Shown piece by piece: positions 26,307 to 35,786 of a stretch of DNA of 64,000 nt; position 1 is the stretch's first letter, and every line of letters begins with the position of its first letter. The notes beneath the pieces are model-generated. The model searched no databases. It was given only the letters and a program-made list of their open reading frames with translations, and was not told where the DNA came from. The stretch lies in assembly GCA_036746315.1 (NCBI GenBank), contig DAIOEK010000002.1:103959-167958 (forward strand). The letters run 5' to 3'. This stretch comes from DAIOEK01 sp036746315. Its GTDB lineage: Bacteria > Chloroflexota > Anaerolineae > Anaerolineales > Anaerolineaceae. The translations under genes were made by a program, and so were the position numbers.

Positions 26307-27005
26307 ATGCGCTTCGGTGATTTGAACTGGATGGATGTTGAAGAATACCTGAAACATGATGACCGGGTGATGTTAGTCTTGGGATCATCCGAGCAGCATG
26401 GTTATCTCAGCCTGCAAACGGATGTACGCATTCCGCTGGCTCTGGCTGATGCCGCCTCTCAACAGACGAATGTCCTCGTTGCCCCTGAACTTACTTTGGG
26501 GGTCACGCCTTATTTTCTTTCTTACCCGGGTACCATCAGCCTGCGCTGCGAAACGCTGCTCATGGTGGTGGAAGACGTGATTCGTTCGCTCTATGGCAAT
26601 GGATTTCGGCGCATCCTGATTTTGAACGGGCATGGGGGGAATGAATTGGCGCGGGATAAATGTGTGGAACTGGCGAACCAGTTGGACGGACTGCGGGTTA
26701 TCTGGTATGCCTGGTGGATGTCACATAGTGTCAGTGCGCTGGCGCAGAAATACGATCTGCCTCCGGAGCATGCCAATTGGATGGAGGCATTTAACTTTAC
26801 CCGGGTGACTGAGTTGCCGCCGGGGTCGAAGAAGCCCGTCTCCTATTCCGGTCTGTTGAACGCGGAGCAAAGCCGGCAGGTGTATGGCGATGGAACATTC
26901 GGCGGACCATATGTTGCCGATGAACAGGTGATGGATGAGCTATTTCAGGTTTGCCTGAGTGATATTCTGTACTTTCTGCAATTCCCGGACCTGCCCACTT
27001 CATGA
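26307..27005 (+). CDS. Creatininase-family protein (amidohydrolase)
   Basis: 232 aa from the ATG at 26307 (GGAGA 6 nt upstream); a GTG at 26289 directly after the leuS stop is less likely. Family motifs are GSSEQHGYLSLQTD (metal-binding Glu and His, near residues 26-39) and NGHGGNE (near 109-115). Members hydrolyse cyclic or linear amides (creatinine, formamidopyrimidines, mycofactocin peptide). It is close behind leuS and followed by a terminator, so it may share the T-box transcript, but a link to leucine is not apparent. Substrate unknown. Confidence 0.88.
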   Translation: MRFGDLNWMDVEEYLKHDDRVMLVLGSSEQHGYLSLQTDVRIPLALADAASQQTNVLVAPELTLGVTPYFLSYPGTISLRCETLLMVVEDVIRSLYGNGFRRILILNGHGGNELARDKCVELANQLDGLRVIWYAWWMSHSVSALAQKYDLPPEHANWMEAFNFTRVTELPPGSKKPVSYSGLLNAEQSRQVYGDGTFGGPYVADEQVMDELFQVCLSDILYFLQFPDLPTS

Positions 27006-27015
27006 AACTGGATTG

Positions 27016-27057
27016 ATCGACCTGCAAGGCATGCAACCCGACAGGTCGATTTTTTTT
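27016..27057 (+). terminator. Intrinsic terminator ending the leuS/creatininase unit
   Basis: ATCGACCTG (27016-27024) pairs perfectly with CAGGTCGAT (27042-27050) across a 17-nt loop, followed by a T-run to 27057. Confidence 0.88.
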
Positions 27058-27377
27058 ATTTAATAAAAATAAATAAACCACTTATCCACTTTGGACTGCG
27101 ATATTAACTGCGAAAGTAGGATGGCGGACAGTGATTTTTTATCACCCAGAATATGCGCCATGTTTATGCGACAACTGAATATTATGCCATTATCCTCCGG
27201 GCAAGAGCGTTGGCACTTATTACAAGGGCGAGCTTGAGGAAGATGATATTGCCGATTTTAATCACCGGCGATCGTGCATCACAGCACCCCAATTGAATCC
27301 CAATCCTGAAAGAGTTCCAGAATGGAATAGTTCTTGCATTTAATCGACTACAAATCTTGTCGATTGTGAGGTGTTCC
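27058..27377. other. Intergenic stretch with two small dyads
   Basis: No convincing gene. The first part is AT-rich. TTCCA-GAA-TGGAA lies at 27315-27327. AATCGAC (27342-27348) and GTCGATT (27359-27365) form a 7-bp stem with a 10-nt loop ending right before the GAGG of the next gene, so it could affect translation. No consensus promoter was recognised. Confidence 0.5.
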
Positions 27378-27923
27378 ATGTTTTCCTGGATGAGTAACCA
27401 AAAAATTGTGACCAGATTGTTTCTGGTTTTTGCCTTGATGACAATACTGGTCGGCACGTTCATGCCTGAATCCATCGTATGGGGATCAGGTGACACAAAT
27501 CCCGAAAGCGGCGGAATAGAGATCCTCGTCACACAGTTCAATACTTACCGAAAGATTTATAAAAAGGAAGTAACTGAACTGCACAAAATGGACAAGGGCT
27601 TGAACCGCATCCTCAATGATTACCAGGCGCTGTACAAAAAAGGCGACAAAAACTGGGTGCAGATGCGCAAGTATTATTACGATTATCGAAGCGCATATTA
27701 CGCCGGTTTGAACCATGAAATCGAAGGCAGGCTGATCATCGAAAATCATTTTGGCTTCAGCAGCAAAATGAAGGTGGTAAATACACCATTGGCGAAATAC
27801 ACCGTTTCGAGTTTTCAGGGGGTGGCGCTCGGGCTTCAAGCCCGCAACGATGAATGTATCAGGATTTTGCGTGCAGCCAAACAATATATGAAGGATATCA
27901 AGCATATCAAGCCTAAAAAGTGA
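27378..27923 (+). CDS. Hypothetical exported or membrane-anchored protein
   Basis: 181 aa from the ATG at 27378, chosen for GTGAGG upstream; an in-frame upstream start at 27357 would overlap the hairpin. A short basic N-terminus and a hydrophobic stretch (about residues 12-28, VTRLFLVFALMTILVGTF) suggest a signal peptide or anchor. The rest is Lys/Tyr-rich and probably helical (YRKIYKKEVTELHKMDKGLN, MRKYYYDYRSAYYAGLNHEI). No known domain recognised. It is followed 16 bp later by a RidA gene. Confidence 0.6.
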   Translation: MFSWMSNQKIVTRLFLVFALMTILVGTFMPESIVWGSGDTNPESGGIEILVTQFNTYRKIYKKEVTELHKMDKGLNRILNDYQALYKKGDKNWVQMRKYYYDYRSAYYAGLNHEIEGRLIIENHFGFSSKMKVVNTPLAKYTVSSFQGVALGLQARNDECIRILRAAKQYMKDIKHIKPKK

Positions 27924-27939
27924 TCATCAGGAGGTAGTT

Positions 27940-28341
27940 ATGGATTATCAGAAGCTCACCATATCATCCGATAGGGCGCCTAAAGCCATCGGACCGTATT
28001 CACAGGCCATCCGTGCCGGGCACGTCATTTATACCTCCGGTCAGTTGGGTATGGACCCTGCCAGCGGTGCGTTGGTGGATGGGGGCGTAGAGGCGGAAAC
28101 GCGCCAGGCGTTGCAAAATCTTGAATCCATCCTGTCGTCAGCCGGTACGGATCTGGCAAGTGTGTTGAAGACGACCGTTTTTCTGCGGGATATCAACGAT
28201 TTTACACGAATGAATGGCATCTACCAGGAATTTTTCAAAGATCAGCCTCCGGCAAGGTCTGCTGTGCAGGTGGCGGCATTGCCGAAAGGCGCCGCAGTGG
28301 AAATTGAAGCTGTCGCCTTGCTGAGACATGTAGGTGCATAG
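27940..28341 (+). CDS. ridA: RidA-family enamine/imine deaminase
   Basis: 133 aa, the standard RidA length. Signature regions are KAIGPYSQAI (near residues 13-22), YTSGQLGMDPASG (near 30-42) and the C-terminal ARSAVQVAALPKGAAVEIEA, which contains the Arg that binds the substrate carboxylate. Trimeric RidA proteins hydrolyse reactive 2-aminoacrylate formed by PLP enzymes. AGGAGGT lies upstream of the ATG, and a hairpin follows the gene. Confidence 0.93.
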   Translation: MDYQKLTISSDRAPKAIGPYSQAIRAGHVIYTSGQLGMDPASGALVDGGVEAETRQALQNLESILSSAGTDLASVLKTTVFLRDINDFTRMNGIYQEFFKDQPPARSAVQVAALPKGAAVEIEAVALLRHVGA

Positions 28342-28355
28342 TATTAATGAAACAG

Positions 28356-28389
28356 GAAGCCGGAGTAATTCCGGCTTCTTGTTATTTAA
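28356..28389 (+). terminator. Terminator after ridA
   Basis: GAAGCCGGA (28356-28364) pairs perfectly with TCCGGCTTC (28370-28378) across a 5-nt loop, followed by a T-rich tract broken by G and A. Confidence 0.7.
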
Positions 28390-28403
28390 ATGATGTGAGA
28401 CTG

Positions 28404-28423
28404 ATGGTAAAATTCATTACCAT
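28404..28423. promoter_or_regulatory. Candidate operator dyad before the polysaccharide cluster
   Basis: ATGGTAA (28404-28410) and TTACCAT (28417-28423) form a perfect 7-bp inverted repeat with a 6-bp spacer, 20 nt upstream of the GT2 start and between the ridA terminator and the cluster. This is the size and position of a repressor site; no regulator is encoded nearby. Confidence 0.4.
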
Positions 28424-28442
28424 TACTATGAAAAGTTGACAA

Positions 28443-29450
28443 ATGCCAACCGTTTCCGTCATTATCCCCTGTTATAACGAAGAGAAAACAATTTACCAAT
28501 TGCTGGATGGTCTGTATCATCAATCATTTTCCCATGAGCAAATGGAAATTGTGATTGCCGATGGTCTGTCGCGCGATGCCACCCGAAAGGAGATTGCCCG
28601 GTTTTCACAGGATTATCCACAAATGGGCATACGGGTGGTCGATAATGAAAAAAGGACCATCCCGGCAGGTTTGAATAAAGCGATTCAAGCCGCCACCGGG
28701 GAGTATATTATTCGATTGGACGCCCATTCCATCCCGAATGAAGATTACATTGAGAAATGTGTTCACATCCTGCAGGATGGAAAAGCGGAAAATGTGGGCG
28801 GGGTATGGGATATTCAACCCGGGAGGAATACCTGGATCGGCAGGTCGATTGCTGCTGCAGCCGCGCACCCCATTGGGGTGGGGGATGCCGGTTATCGTCA
28901 CACCAGGCAGGCTGGTTATGTGGATACCGTCCCCTTTGGTGGGTTTCGCCGGGAGTATATTCTCTCTTTGGGTGGCTTTGATGAGAGCCTGTTAACCAAC
29001 GAGGATTATGAGCTGAATGCCCGCATTCGCCAGACTGGCGGACGGGTTTATCTGGATCCCGCCATCCGCTGTACCTATTTTGCCCGCCCTACACTCACGG
29101 CTCTGGCGCGTCAGTATTGGCGATATGGCTATTGGAAAGCCAAAATGCTGCAAAGATATCCGCAAACCATCCGATGGCGTCAGGCATTGCCGCCATTGTA
29201 TATTTTGGGGTTGTTGGCACTGCTGGTCTTTTCCATCTTTTTTGCTCCATTTTGGTGGATATTGTTGACTGTGGTGGTGTTATATTTCGGCATTTTGTTA
29301 ATTACTTCGATCAGCATTGCCTTACAAAAAAGGGATGGGGCATTTATAATGGGGATACCCCTTGCCATAGCGGTCATGCATCATTGCTGGGGGGTGGGTT
29401 TTTTGTTTAGCATAATGAAACAAAAACCTGCAAAAGTTAGCCAGGCATAG
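28443..29450 (+). CDS. Glycosyltransferase family 2, membrane-associated
   Basis: 335 aa. A GT-A domain (residues 1 to about 235) has VSVIIPCYNEE, VIADGLSRD and a DAHS segment near 100 that serves as the metal-binding DXD-like site. A C-terminal pair of membrane helices follows (about 250-285 and 295-320). Such enzymes add sugars to lipid-linked exopolysaccharide precursors at the inner face of the membrane. First gene of a tight same-strand cluster. Confidence 0.9.
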   Translation: MPTVSVIIPCYNEEKTIYQLLDGLYHQSFSHEQMEIVIADGLSRDATRKEIARFSQDYPQMGIRVVDNEKRTIPAGLNKAIQAATGEYIIRLDAHSIPNEDYIEKCVHILQDGKAENVGGVWDIQPGRNTWIGRSIAAAAAHPIGVGDAGYRHTRQAGYVDTVPFGGFRREYILSLGGFDESLLTNEDYELNARIRQTGGRVYLDPAIRCTYFARPTLTALARQYWRYGYWKAKMLQRYPQTIRWRQALPPLYILGLLALLVFSIFFAPFWWILLTVVVLYFGILLITSISIALQKRDGAFIMGIPLAIAVMHHCWGVGFLFSIMKQKPAKVSQA

Positions 29451-29457
29451 AGAGTGG

Positions 29458-30879
29458 ATGAAACCAAAAACTTCGCATTCTACCCTTTGGGGTCTTCGAC
29501 CAAATGAACGTTTGACACTGCTGATCATCGGCGATTTGCTTGCCGGTGTATTTGCGCTTCTCTTTGCCCTGTATTTCTGGACGACTGGCGACGAATGGTT
29601 GGAGTTTTCCTGGAAGTTTTTGCAAACCCGTCCTGATCCCTGGTTTTACTTTTTGCCGGTAATCTGGCTGCTCATGCTGGTGGATATCTATGATGTGCAC
29701 CGAGCTTCCCGATGGAAAGACACTCTGCGCGGCGTGTTGCTGGCTGCGGTGGTTTCGATTGGTGTATACCTGTTGATCTATTTCACCTCCACGCCAAAGT
29801 CGCTGCCCCGGCGGGGAATTGCCGCTTTTATCGCGGCAGCCGTCCTCCTGACCTTATTGTGGCGCCTGATCTACATCCGCATATTCACCGCGCAGCCGTT
29901 TATCCGCCGGGTGCTTGTCGTCGGTGCAGGCAACTCCGGTCTGACGCTGGTGACGATGATCAAAACGTTATCCCCACCGCCATTTGAGATCGTTGGCTGG
30001 GTGGATGATGATGCCCGCAAGATCGGTACTGCGGTCCAGGGTTACAAAGTGTTGGGCGGGAATGAAATGGTTCTGACATTGGTGGAGGAGCAGGGGATTT
30101 CTGACCTGGTGATCGCCATCTCCGGCGAAATGAACGGCGCAATGTTCCAGGCGATCCTGGATGCGCAGGAAAAAGGTATCCGCATCTCGACCATGCAATC
30201 GGTTTACGAAGAGTTGTTCAATCGAGTTCCCATCTTCCACCTGGAGTCTGATTGGGTCTTGAGGGGTTTTGGCGAGCAGGCACGTGCGGGCGGGTTTTAT
30301 GAGTTGTTAAAAAGGCTGATGGACATCGTCGGTGGGATAGTCGGCGTGCTTATTCTGGCTGCCATATATCCCTTTGTCTCGTTGGCAATCCTGCTGGATA
30401 CCGGCAGACCCGTCTTCTATTCGCAAAGTCGCCTGGGTAAGGGCGGGCAGCCCTACAATATCATTAAGTTCCGAACCATGATCGTCGAGTCTGAGAAAGA
30501 TGGCAAACCCCAATTTGCACAGGAGCATGATACCCGGGTCACCCGGGTGGGGCGCTTTTTGCGCAAGAGCCATTTGGATGAGATACCCCAGTTCGTCAAT
30601 GTTCTGCTAGGACAGATGAGCCTGGTGGGTCCACGACCGGAACGCCCGGGCATGGTACAGGAATTACAGAAGAGCATTCCGTTCTATCGTGCCCGCTTGC
30701 TGGTAAAACCGGGCATCGGCGGTTGGGCACAGGTCAATTTTGGCTATGCTGGCACGGTGGAGGATACAGCCACCAAGCTCGAGTACGATTTGTATTATAT
30801 TCGTCGTCGCAATCTCGTTCTGGATGTGATGATCATCATTCGAACGCTGGGCGCAGCGGTCGGATTGCGAGGACAATAG
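29458..30879 (+). CDS. Polyprenyl-phosphate hexose-1-phosphate transferase (priming glycosyltransferase)
   Basis: 473 aa, the length of PglC/WbaP-type enzymes with N-terminal membrane helices. Four helices lie in the first 140 residues, followed by a Rossmann-like CoA_binding_3 domain (VLVVGAGNSG near 152) and the C-terminal catalytic domain (KRLMDIVGGIVG near 281, KFRTM near 339, the DE pair in SHLDEIPQFVN, GPRPERPG). It transfers a sugar phosphate from an NDP-sugar to undecaprenyl phosphate, the first step in exopolysaccharide repeat-unit assembly. Confidence 0.93.
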   Translation: MKPKTSHSTLWGLRPNERLTLLIIGDLLAGVFALLFALYFWTTGDEWLEFSWKFLQTRPDPWFYFLPVIWLLMLVDIYDVHRASRWKDTLRGVLLAAVVSIGVYLLIYFTSTPKSLPRRGIAAFIAAAVLLTLLWRLIYIRIFTAQPFIRRVLVVGAGNSGLTLVTMIKTLSPPPFEIVGWVDDDARKIGTAVQGYKVLGGNEMVLTLVEEQGISDLVIAISGEMNGAMFQAILDAQEKGIRISTMQSVYEELFNRVPIFHLESDWVLRGFGEQARAGGFYELLKRLMDIVGGIVGVLILAAIYPFVSLAILLDTGRPVFYSQSRLGKGGQPYNIIKFRTMIVESEKDGKPQFAQEHDTRVTRVGRFLRKSHLDEIPQFVNVLLGQMSLVGPRPERPGMVQELQKSIPFYRARLLVKPGIGGWAQVNFGYAGTVEDTATKLEYDLYYIRRRNLVLDVMIIIRTLGAAVGLRGQ

Positions 30880-30880
30880 C

Positions 30881-31810
30881 ATGAAGGCAATGGTTACCGG
30901 TGGAGCTGGCTTTATCGGCTCGCATCTGGTGGAAGCGCTTTTGCAGCGGGGAACGGATGTCGTGGTTTTCGACAACCTGTCCACCGGCAGTGTGGAGCAT
31001 CTCTCCGGCTGCATGGATGAAATTGAATTCATCGAAGCCGACATCCGTTCAGAACCAGATCTGCGTCGGGCATTTTTCACCGGAGTGGATGTTGTTTTTC
31101 ATCTGGCTGCACACATCTCGGTATCCGATTCGATGAAGAACCCGGCGCTCTGCCTGGATATTAACGTACATGGCACGAATTTGCTGCTGCAAACCGCCGC
31201 ACAAACGGGTGTAAAAAAGGTGGTCATATCATCCAGCGCCGCAGTCTATGGAGATCAGCAGCAGTTGCCCATCACCGAATCCGCACTCTTGCAGCCTCTT
31301 TCTCCTTATGGCGCCTCGAAACAGATGGACGAAACCTTGGCGGCGTTATATACCCGCTCATTCAACCTGCCAGTGGTTTGTCTGCGTTATTTCAACGCTT
31401 TTGGCCCCCGTCAAAACCCTGATTCTCCCTATGCTGCTGCCATCCCCATCTTTTTCCAGCGGGTGATGCAGAATGAGGAGATTGTGGTCTACGGTGATGG
31501 CAACCAGACGCGTGATTTTGTTTATGTGAAGGATATTGCCCGGGCGAACATTCTCTCGGCGGAATCCACGGCGGCAGATGGCATGGCGGTAAATATTTGC
31601 AGTGGCGTTCCGACTTCCATCCGGCAGCTGATCAATGGCATCCGGAAATTGATCCCCGGCAGCCGCGAACCCAGATACGAACCTGCCCGGGCGGGTGATA
31701 TCTATCATTCGTATGGTGACCCGACCCTGGCAAAGAAATTGCTTGATTTTTCTGCAGAGACGGAATTGGATTCCGGTTTGAAACAAACAATGGATTGGAT
31801 GAGAATTTGA
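30881..31810 (+). CDS. NAD-dependent epimerase/dehydratase (GalE/WbpP-like)
   Basis: 309 aa extended SDR. TGGAGFIGSH (residues 6-15) binds NAD; the catalytic Ser is in ISSSAAVYG, and the Tyr-x-x-x-Lys pair is YGASK near 146-150; NAFGPRQ follows. It probably interconverts UDP-sugars (Glc/Gal or GlcNAc/GalNAc) for the surface polysaccharide. The start is 1 bp after the priming transferase stop, and the stop overlaps the next gene. Confidence 0.9.
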   Translation: MKAMVTGGAGFIGSHLVEALLQRGTDVVVFDNLSTGSVEHLSGCMDEIEFIEADIRSEPDLRRAFFTGVDVVFHLAAHISVSDSMKNPALCLDINVHGTNLLLQTAAQTGVKKVVISSSAAVYGDQQQLPITESALLQPLSPYGASKQMDETLAALYTRSFNLPVVCLRYFNAFGPRQNPDSPYAAAIPIFFQRVMQNEEIVVYGDGNQTRDFVYVKDIARANILSAESTAADGMAVNICSGVPTSIRQLINGIRKLIPGSREPRYEPARAGDIYHSYGDPTLAKKLLDFSAETELDSGLKQTMDWMRI

Positions 31811-33699
31811 AAACAAAACCTTTTGTTCGAAATCGCTATGTACTTCTGGGCGACCTGATCTTGATACTGGTTGTTGTGCTGGGAAGTTATGCAGTTCGAC
31901 TTGAATTGAATGCCGTGTTCCCGTTCTACACGCCCTCCCTGCTGTGGATGATCGGCGTGTCTCTGATGATCAAGCCGCTGATCTATTATGAATTTGGGTT
32001 GTACCGGCGCTTATGGATTTATGCCAGTGTGCAGGAACTAAAACTGATTGCCGCGGCGGTCACCTCCGCTTCGATCCTGGTTTCGGTTACCATGATCAGT
32101 TTGTTCAGCCTGGGCTTATTCCGTGGTTTCCCGCGCTCAGTGCTGGTGATCGACTGGCTGGCTTCGATTCTGGCTGTGGGCGGGCTGCGGTTTATTTTCA
32201 GGCTTTTGGCTGAGAACAAAACCAACACCAACCTGTCTTACCTGGTGCCCAACGCCAAAAAGGTGTTGATCGTTGGCGCAGGTGATGCAGGTGCTCTCGT
32301 CGTACGTGAAATGCAGAAGAATCCCCAGATCAACTTGATCCCGGTCGGTTATCTTGACGATGCACGGGAAAAGCAGAATAACCAGATCTATGGGGTGCCC
32401 GTGGTCGGTGTATTGAATGATCTTGCCAGGGTCTTGGATAATCAGCAAATCGATGAGGTGATCATTGCCATCCCTTCGGCGCCGGGGCGTGTTGTTCGTC
32501 TGGTGGCGGATGTTTGCCGGCTGAAGGGAGTCCCCTTCCGCACCATGCCGGGCATCTATGAATTGATCGGTGGCAAAGTTAGCGTCAACCGTCTTCGCGA
32601 TGTGGATATCGCCGACCTTTTGCGCCGCGACCTCACCCGCATCAACGATCAGTTGGTGGGGTCACAGCTGGGCGGTAAAACAATCCTGGTGACCGGTGCC
32701 GGTGGCTCAATTGGTCGTGAAATCTGCCGCCAGGTAGCCCGCTGGGGTCCCTCGTCACTGATTCTCCTCGGACATGGAGAGAACAGCATCTTCGAAGCAT
32801 TGATCGAACTGCGCGAAGATTACCCGTCACTGCCCCTGCGTCCGGTAATTGCCGATATTCGTGACTACCCGCGCTTGCTGGATGTCTTCACCCATACACA
32901 CCCTGATATTGTGTTCCATGCCGCGGCGCACAAACATGTGCCATTAATGGAAATGAACGTATGTGAGGCAATTGCCAACAATGTACTGGGCACCCGCAAC
33001 GTGGTTAATGTATGTACCGCGACCGATGTGAACCGGCTGGTGATGATCTCAACCGATAAAGCCATCCGACCGGTGAATGTCATGGGAGCCACTAAACGCA
33101 TGGCTGAGATGATGGTGTTGGATACCGCCAGGCGGACTGGGAAGCCGTATAGTGTGGTGCGTTTTGGTAACGTGCTGGGCAGCCGGGGAAGCGTTGTTCC
33201 CCTGTTCAAGCGCCAGATCGCGCGGGGTGGTCCGGTGACGGTCACTCATCCTGATATGAAGCGCTACTTTATGACCATTCCCGAAGCGGTTCACCTGGTG
33301 TTACAGGCTGCCGCCATGGGCGAAAATGGTGAAGTATTTGTTCTCAACATGGGGCAGCAGGTGCGCATTCTCGACCTGGCAGAGGACTTGATCCGCCTGT
33401 CCGGGCTGCAACCGGGCAAGGATATCGAAATTGTCTTTACCGGTATCAGACCGGGCGAAAAACTGGCCGAAGAGCTGTGGGATGAAGGGCATACCTTTGT
33501 AAAAACGCAGCACCCTGATGTTTTCCGCTTGGATGGACAGGAAAACCTGAGCGGTGAATCCCTGCGGCAGAGCGTTGACGAGATGATCCATCTTTCGCAG
33601 GAAGGCGACGCCTCTGCGGTGGTTGCCCTGCTGGATGAACTCATCCCCGGATCTGCTGTGCGCAGCACTCCGCCACTGGAATTGACTTCCATTGACTGA
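31807..33699 (+). CDS. Membrane-bound nucleotide-sugar dehydratase (CapD/FlaA1/WbpM-like)
   Basis: About 630 aa. Four N-terminal membrane helices (within residues 10-130) are followed by a CoA-binding-like Rossmann domain (VLIVGAGDAGALVVREM) and a SDR catalytic domain (VTGAGGSIGREICRQ). The usual Tyr of YxxxK is replaced by Met (NVMGATKRMAEM), as in UDP-GlcNAc 4,6-dehydratases of the PglF/WbpM group. It makes a 4-keto-6-deoxy sugar nucleotide. The start is uncertain: TTG at 31807 overlaps the previous stop (TTGA), and TTG at 31795 is also open. Confidence 0.9.
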   Translation: MKTKPFVRNRYVLLGDLILILVVVLGSYAVRLELNAVFPFYTPSLLWMIGVSLMIKPLIYYEFGLYRRLWIYASVQELKLIAAAVTSASILVSVTMISLFSLGLFRGFPRSVLVIDWLASILAVGGLRFIFRLLAENKTNTNLSYLVPNAKKVLIVGAGDAGALVVREMQKNPQINLIPVGYLDDAREKQNNQIYGVPVVGVLNDLARVLDNQQIDEVIIAIPSAPGRVVRLVADVCRLKGVPFRTMPGIYELIGGKVSVNRLRDVDIADLLRRDLTRINDQLVGSQLGGKTILVTGAGGSIGREICRQVARWGPSSLILLGHGENSIFEALIELREDYPSLPLRPVIADIRDYPRLLDVFTHTHPDIVFHAAAHKHVPLMEMNVCEAIANNVLGTRNVVNVCTATDVNRLVMISTDKAIRPVNVMGATKRMAEMMVLDTARRTGKPYSVVRFGNVLGSRGSVVPLFKRQIARGGPVTVTHPDMKRYFMTIPEAVHLVLQAAAMGENGEVFVLNMGQQVRILDLAEDLIRLSGLQPGKDIEIVFTGIRPGEKLAEELWDEGHTFVKTQHPDVFRLDGQENLSGESLRQSVDEMIHLSQEGDASAVVALLDELIPGSAVRSTPPLELTSID

Positions 33700-34700
33700 T
33701 GGCGATTCTATCGAAAGAGGAATGGGATAAATATATTCAATTCCACCCTGCCGCTCATTTTCTGCAATGCGGCGCCTGGGGGGAAGTAAAAGCGCATTAT
33801 GGCTGGTCCCCCATCCGCTTGCAGGTGAACCAGGCAGGCGCGCAGGTTCTCTTTCGCCAGCTTCCACTTAATCAAACCATTGCTTACATCCCCAAGGGAC
33901 CGGTCGGAGAACCTGATCGTGAGTTCTGGGTTGAACTGGACCGTTTGTGCCGTTCCAGAAATGCCATTTTCCTCAAGGTCGAGCCGGATGGCTGGGAAGG
34001 CGACTCCATCAGCATGGAGCCGGAACTACAAGCCCTTTTCCTGCCTTCAACCACCATCCAGCCCCGTCGAACGATCGTATTGGACCTCACCGGCGGCGAA
34101 GAGGCAATCTTGGCGCGCATGAAGCAAAAGACCCGTTATAACATTCGTCTGGCGGAGAAGAAAGACGTACTGGTGAAACCCTGGCGGGATTTTGATGCAC
34201 TGGGCGAAATGTTCGCCGTCACTGCTGCCCGCGACGGCTTTGGAGTCCACACCCCGGCTTACTATCGCCGGGTGTTCGAAGAATTCCGAAAGACCGGGCA
34301 GGCGGAAGTATTCTGCGCCTGCCATCAGGATATTCCCCTGGCTGCCATCCTGGTGATCAAACAGGGCGGACGGGCTTGGTATGTTTATGGCGCTTCCAAT
34401 AACCTGGAGCGCAATAGAATGCCTGCCTATCTGGTGCAATGGGAGGGAATTCGCTGGGCATTTTCACATGGCTGCCAGTACTATGACCTGTGGGGAATCC
34501 CGGATGAACTGGAAACCATGCTGGAAGAGAATTTCGAAACCCGTTCCGATGGATTATGGGGGGTTTACCGCTTCAAGCGCGGTTTTGGCGGGGATGTCCT
34601 TCGCTCACCGGAGGCATGGGACCGTGTTTATGCACAACTGCCTTATCGTTTGTATCAATGGTACCGTCGAAAAAGATCATCCGCTGCGTTGGAGGGATAG
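33699..34700 (+). CDS. FemX-like peptidoglycan bridge/aminoacyl transferase (copy 1)
   Basis: 333 aa, FemAB superfamily made of two GNAT-like lobes. Diagnostic stretches are FLQCGAWGEVKAHYGW (near 20-35), MKQKTRYNIRLAEKKDV (near 139-155) and a C-terminal YDLWGIPDE/GVYRFKRGFGG block. Family members add amino acids from aminoacyl-tRNA to lipid II or acylate small metabolites. The ATG overlaps the dehydratase stop. The next gene is a divergent paralogue of the same length class. Confidence 0.88.
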   Translation: MAILSKEEWDKYIQFHPAAHFLQCGAWGEVKAHYGWSPIRLQVNQAGAQVLFRQLPLNQTIAYIPKGPVGEPDREFWVELDRLCRSRNAIFLKVEPDGWEGDSISMEPELQALFLPSTTIQPRRTIVLDLTGGEEAILARMKQKTRYNIRLAEKKDVLVKPWRDFDALGEMFAVTAARDGFGVHTPAYYRRVFEEFRKTGQAEVFCACHQDIPLAAILVIKQGGRAWYVYGASNNLERNRMPAYLVQWEGIRWAFSHGCQYYDLWGIPDELETMLEENFETRSDGLWGVYRFKRGFGGDVLRSPEAWDRVYAQLPYRLYQWYRRKRSSAALEG

Positions 34701-35786
34701 ATGTACCAGCTCGAAAACATAAATCCTTCTTCCGCCGCCGAATGGAATGCTGTGATTCAGCGCCTTCCCCAGGCTCATATTCTGCAGACCCATGAATGGG
34801 CAACCTTGAAGTATGAGAATGGCTGGCGTCCCCTGTTTTACACCTGGAAGGATGCGACCGGTGAGATCGTCGCCGCGGTTTGCCTGCACCGTAAGGAAAT
34901 ACCGGTTCTCCGCTTGTGCATACTGTACGCACCGCGTGGTCCGCTTCTCGATTGGCAAAATGCTCTGCTGCGGCAGACGGTGATGAAAGATCTGGTTGCG
35001 ATTGCCCGGCGTCAGCGAGCCCTGTTTATCAAGATCGATCCTGAGGTTTCCGCGGATGCGGAGATCGAAGGCAGTGAAGAACTGACCGGTTTGCTGAAAA
35101 GTTCCGGCTGGAGTTTTTCCCGCGATCAGCTTCAGTTTCGTAATACCATCCTGCTGGATATAACACCGGACGAAGATGGGATTCTGGCAGGCTTCAAGCA
35201 GAAGACCCGCTACAATATCCGCCTGGCGGATAAAAAAGGTGTGGTAGTCCGACCGGGCACGGCAGCGGATTTACCCGCGCTCTACCTGATGTATGCGCAA
35301 ACAGCATTGCGAGATGGATTTGCCATCCGTTCGCGGGAGTATTACCTGCAAGTATGGTCCACCCTGATGGAAGCCGGGAAAGCCTATCCGCTGATTGCGG
35401 AAGTCGATGGCGAAATGGTCTCTGCGCTGGTTATGTTTGTTTTTGCCCGCCGCGCTTATTATTTCTACGGTATGTCGAGCGGAAAATATCGCGAATGGAT
35501 GCCAAATCACCTGCTCCAGTGGCGGGCAATCACGTTGGCAAAATCCCTGGGCTGCACCCAATATGATTTCTGGGGTGCTCCTGATCAGTTCGATCCGGGT
35601 GATTCCATGTATGGCGTGTACCGTTTTAAGGAAGGCTTTAACGGACAGATATTCAAAGGAATTGGTGCCTGGGATTTCCCGGTACACCCGTTGTTGTACA
35701 GGCTGTATGGAAATACCCTGCCTGTAATCCTGGAGTGGATGCGGCGGGTGGGCAGGCGCAGAATCAAGCAGGAGACGGCACAATGA
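34701..35786 (+). CDS. FemX-like peptidoglycan bridge/aminoacyl transferase (copy 2)
   Basis: 361 aa, sharing the order of motifs with copy 1: ILQTHEWATLKYENGW (near 27-42), FKQKTRYNIRLADKKGV (near 168-184), YDFWGAPDQ and GVYRFKEGFNG near the C-terminus. Tandem, non-identical copies imply consecutive additions in a cross-bridge or work on different acceptors, as for FemA/FemB. The start directly follows the previous stop, with GGAGGG upstream. The 3' end overlaps the PLP-enzyme gene (ATGA). Confidence 0.88.
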   Translation: MYQLENINPSSAAEWNAVIQRLPQAHILQTHEWATLKYENGWRPLFYTWKDATGEIVAAVCLHRKEIPVLRLCILYAPRGPLLDWQNALLRQTVMKDLVAIARRQRALFIKIDPEVSADAEIEGSEELTGLLKSSGWSFSRDQLQFRNTILLDITPDEDGILAGFKQKTRYNIRLADKKGVVVRPGTAADLPALYLMYAQTALRDGFAIRSREYYLQVWSTLMEAGKAYPLIAEVDGEMVSALVMFVFARRAYYFYGMSSGKYREWMPNHLLQWRAITLAKSLGCTQYDFWGAPDQFDPGDSMYGVYRFKEGFNGQIFKGIGAWDFPVHPLLYRLYGNTLPVILEWMRRVGRRRIKQETAQ

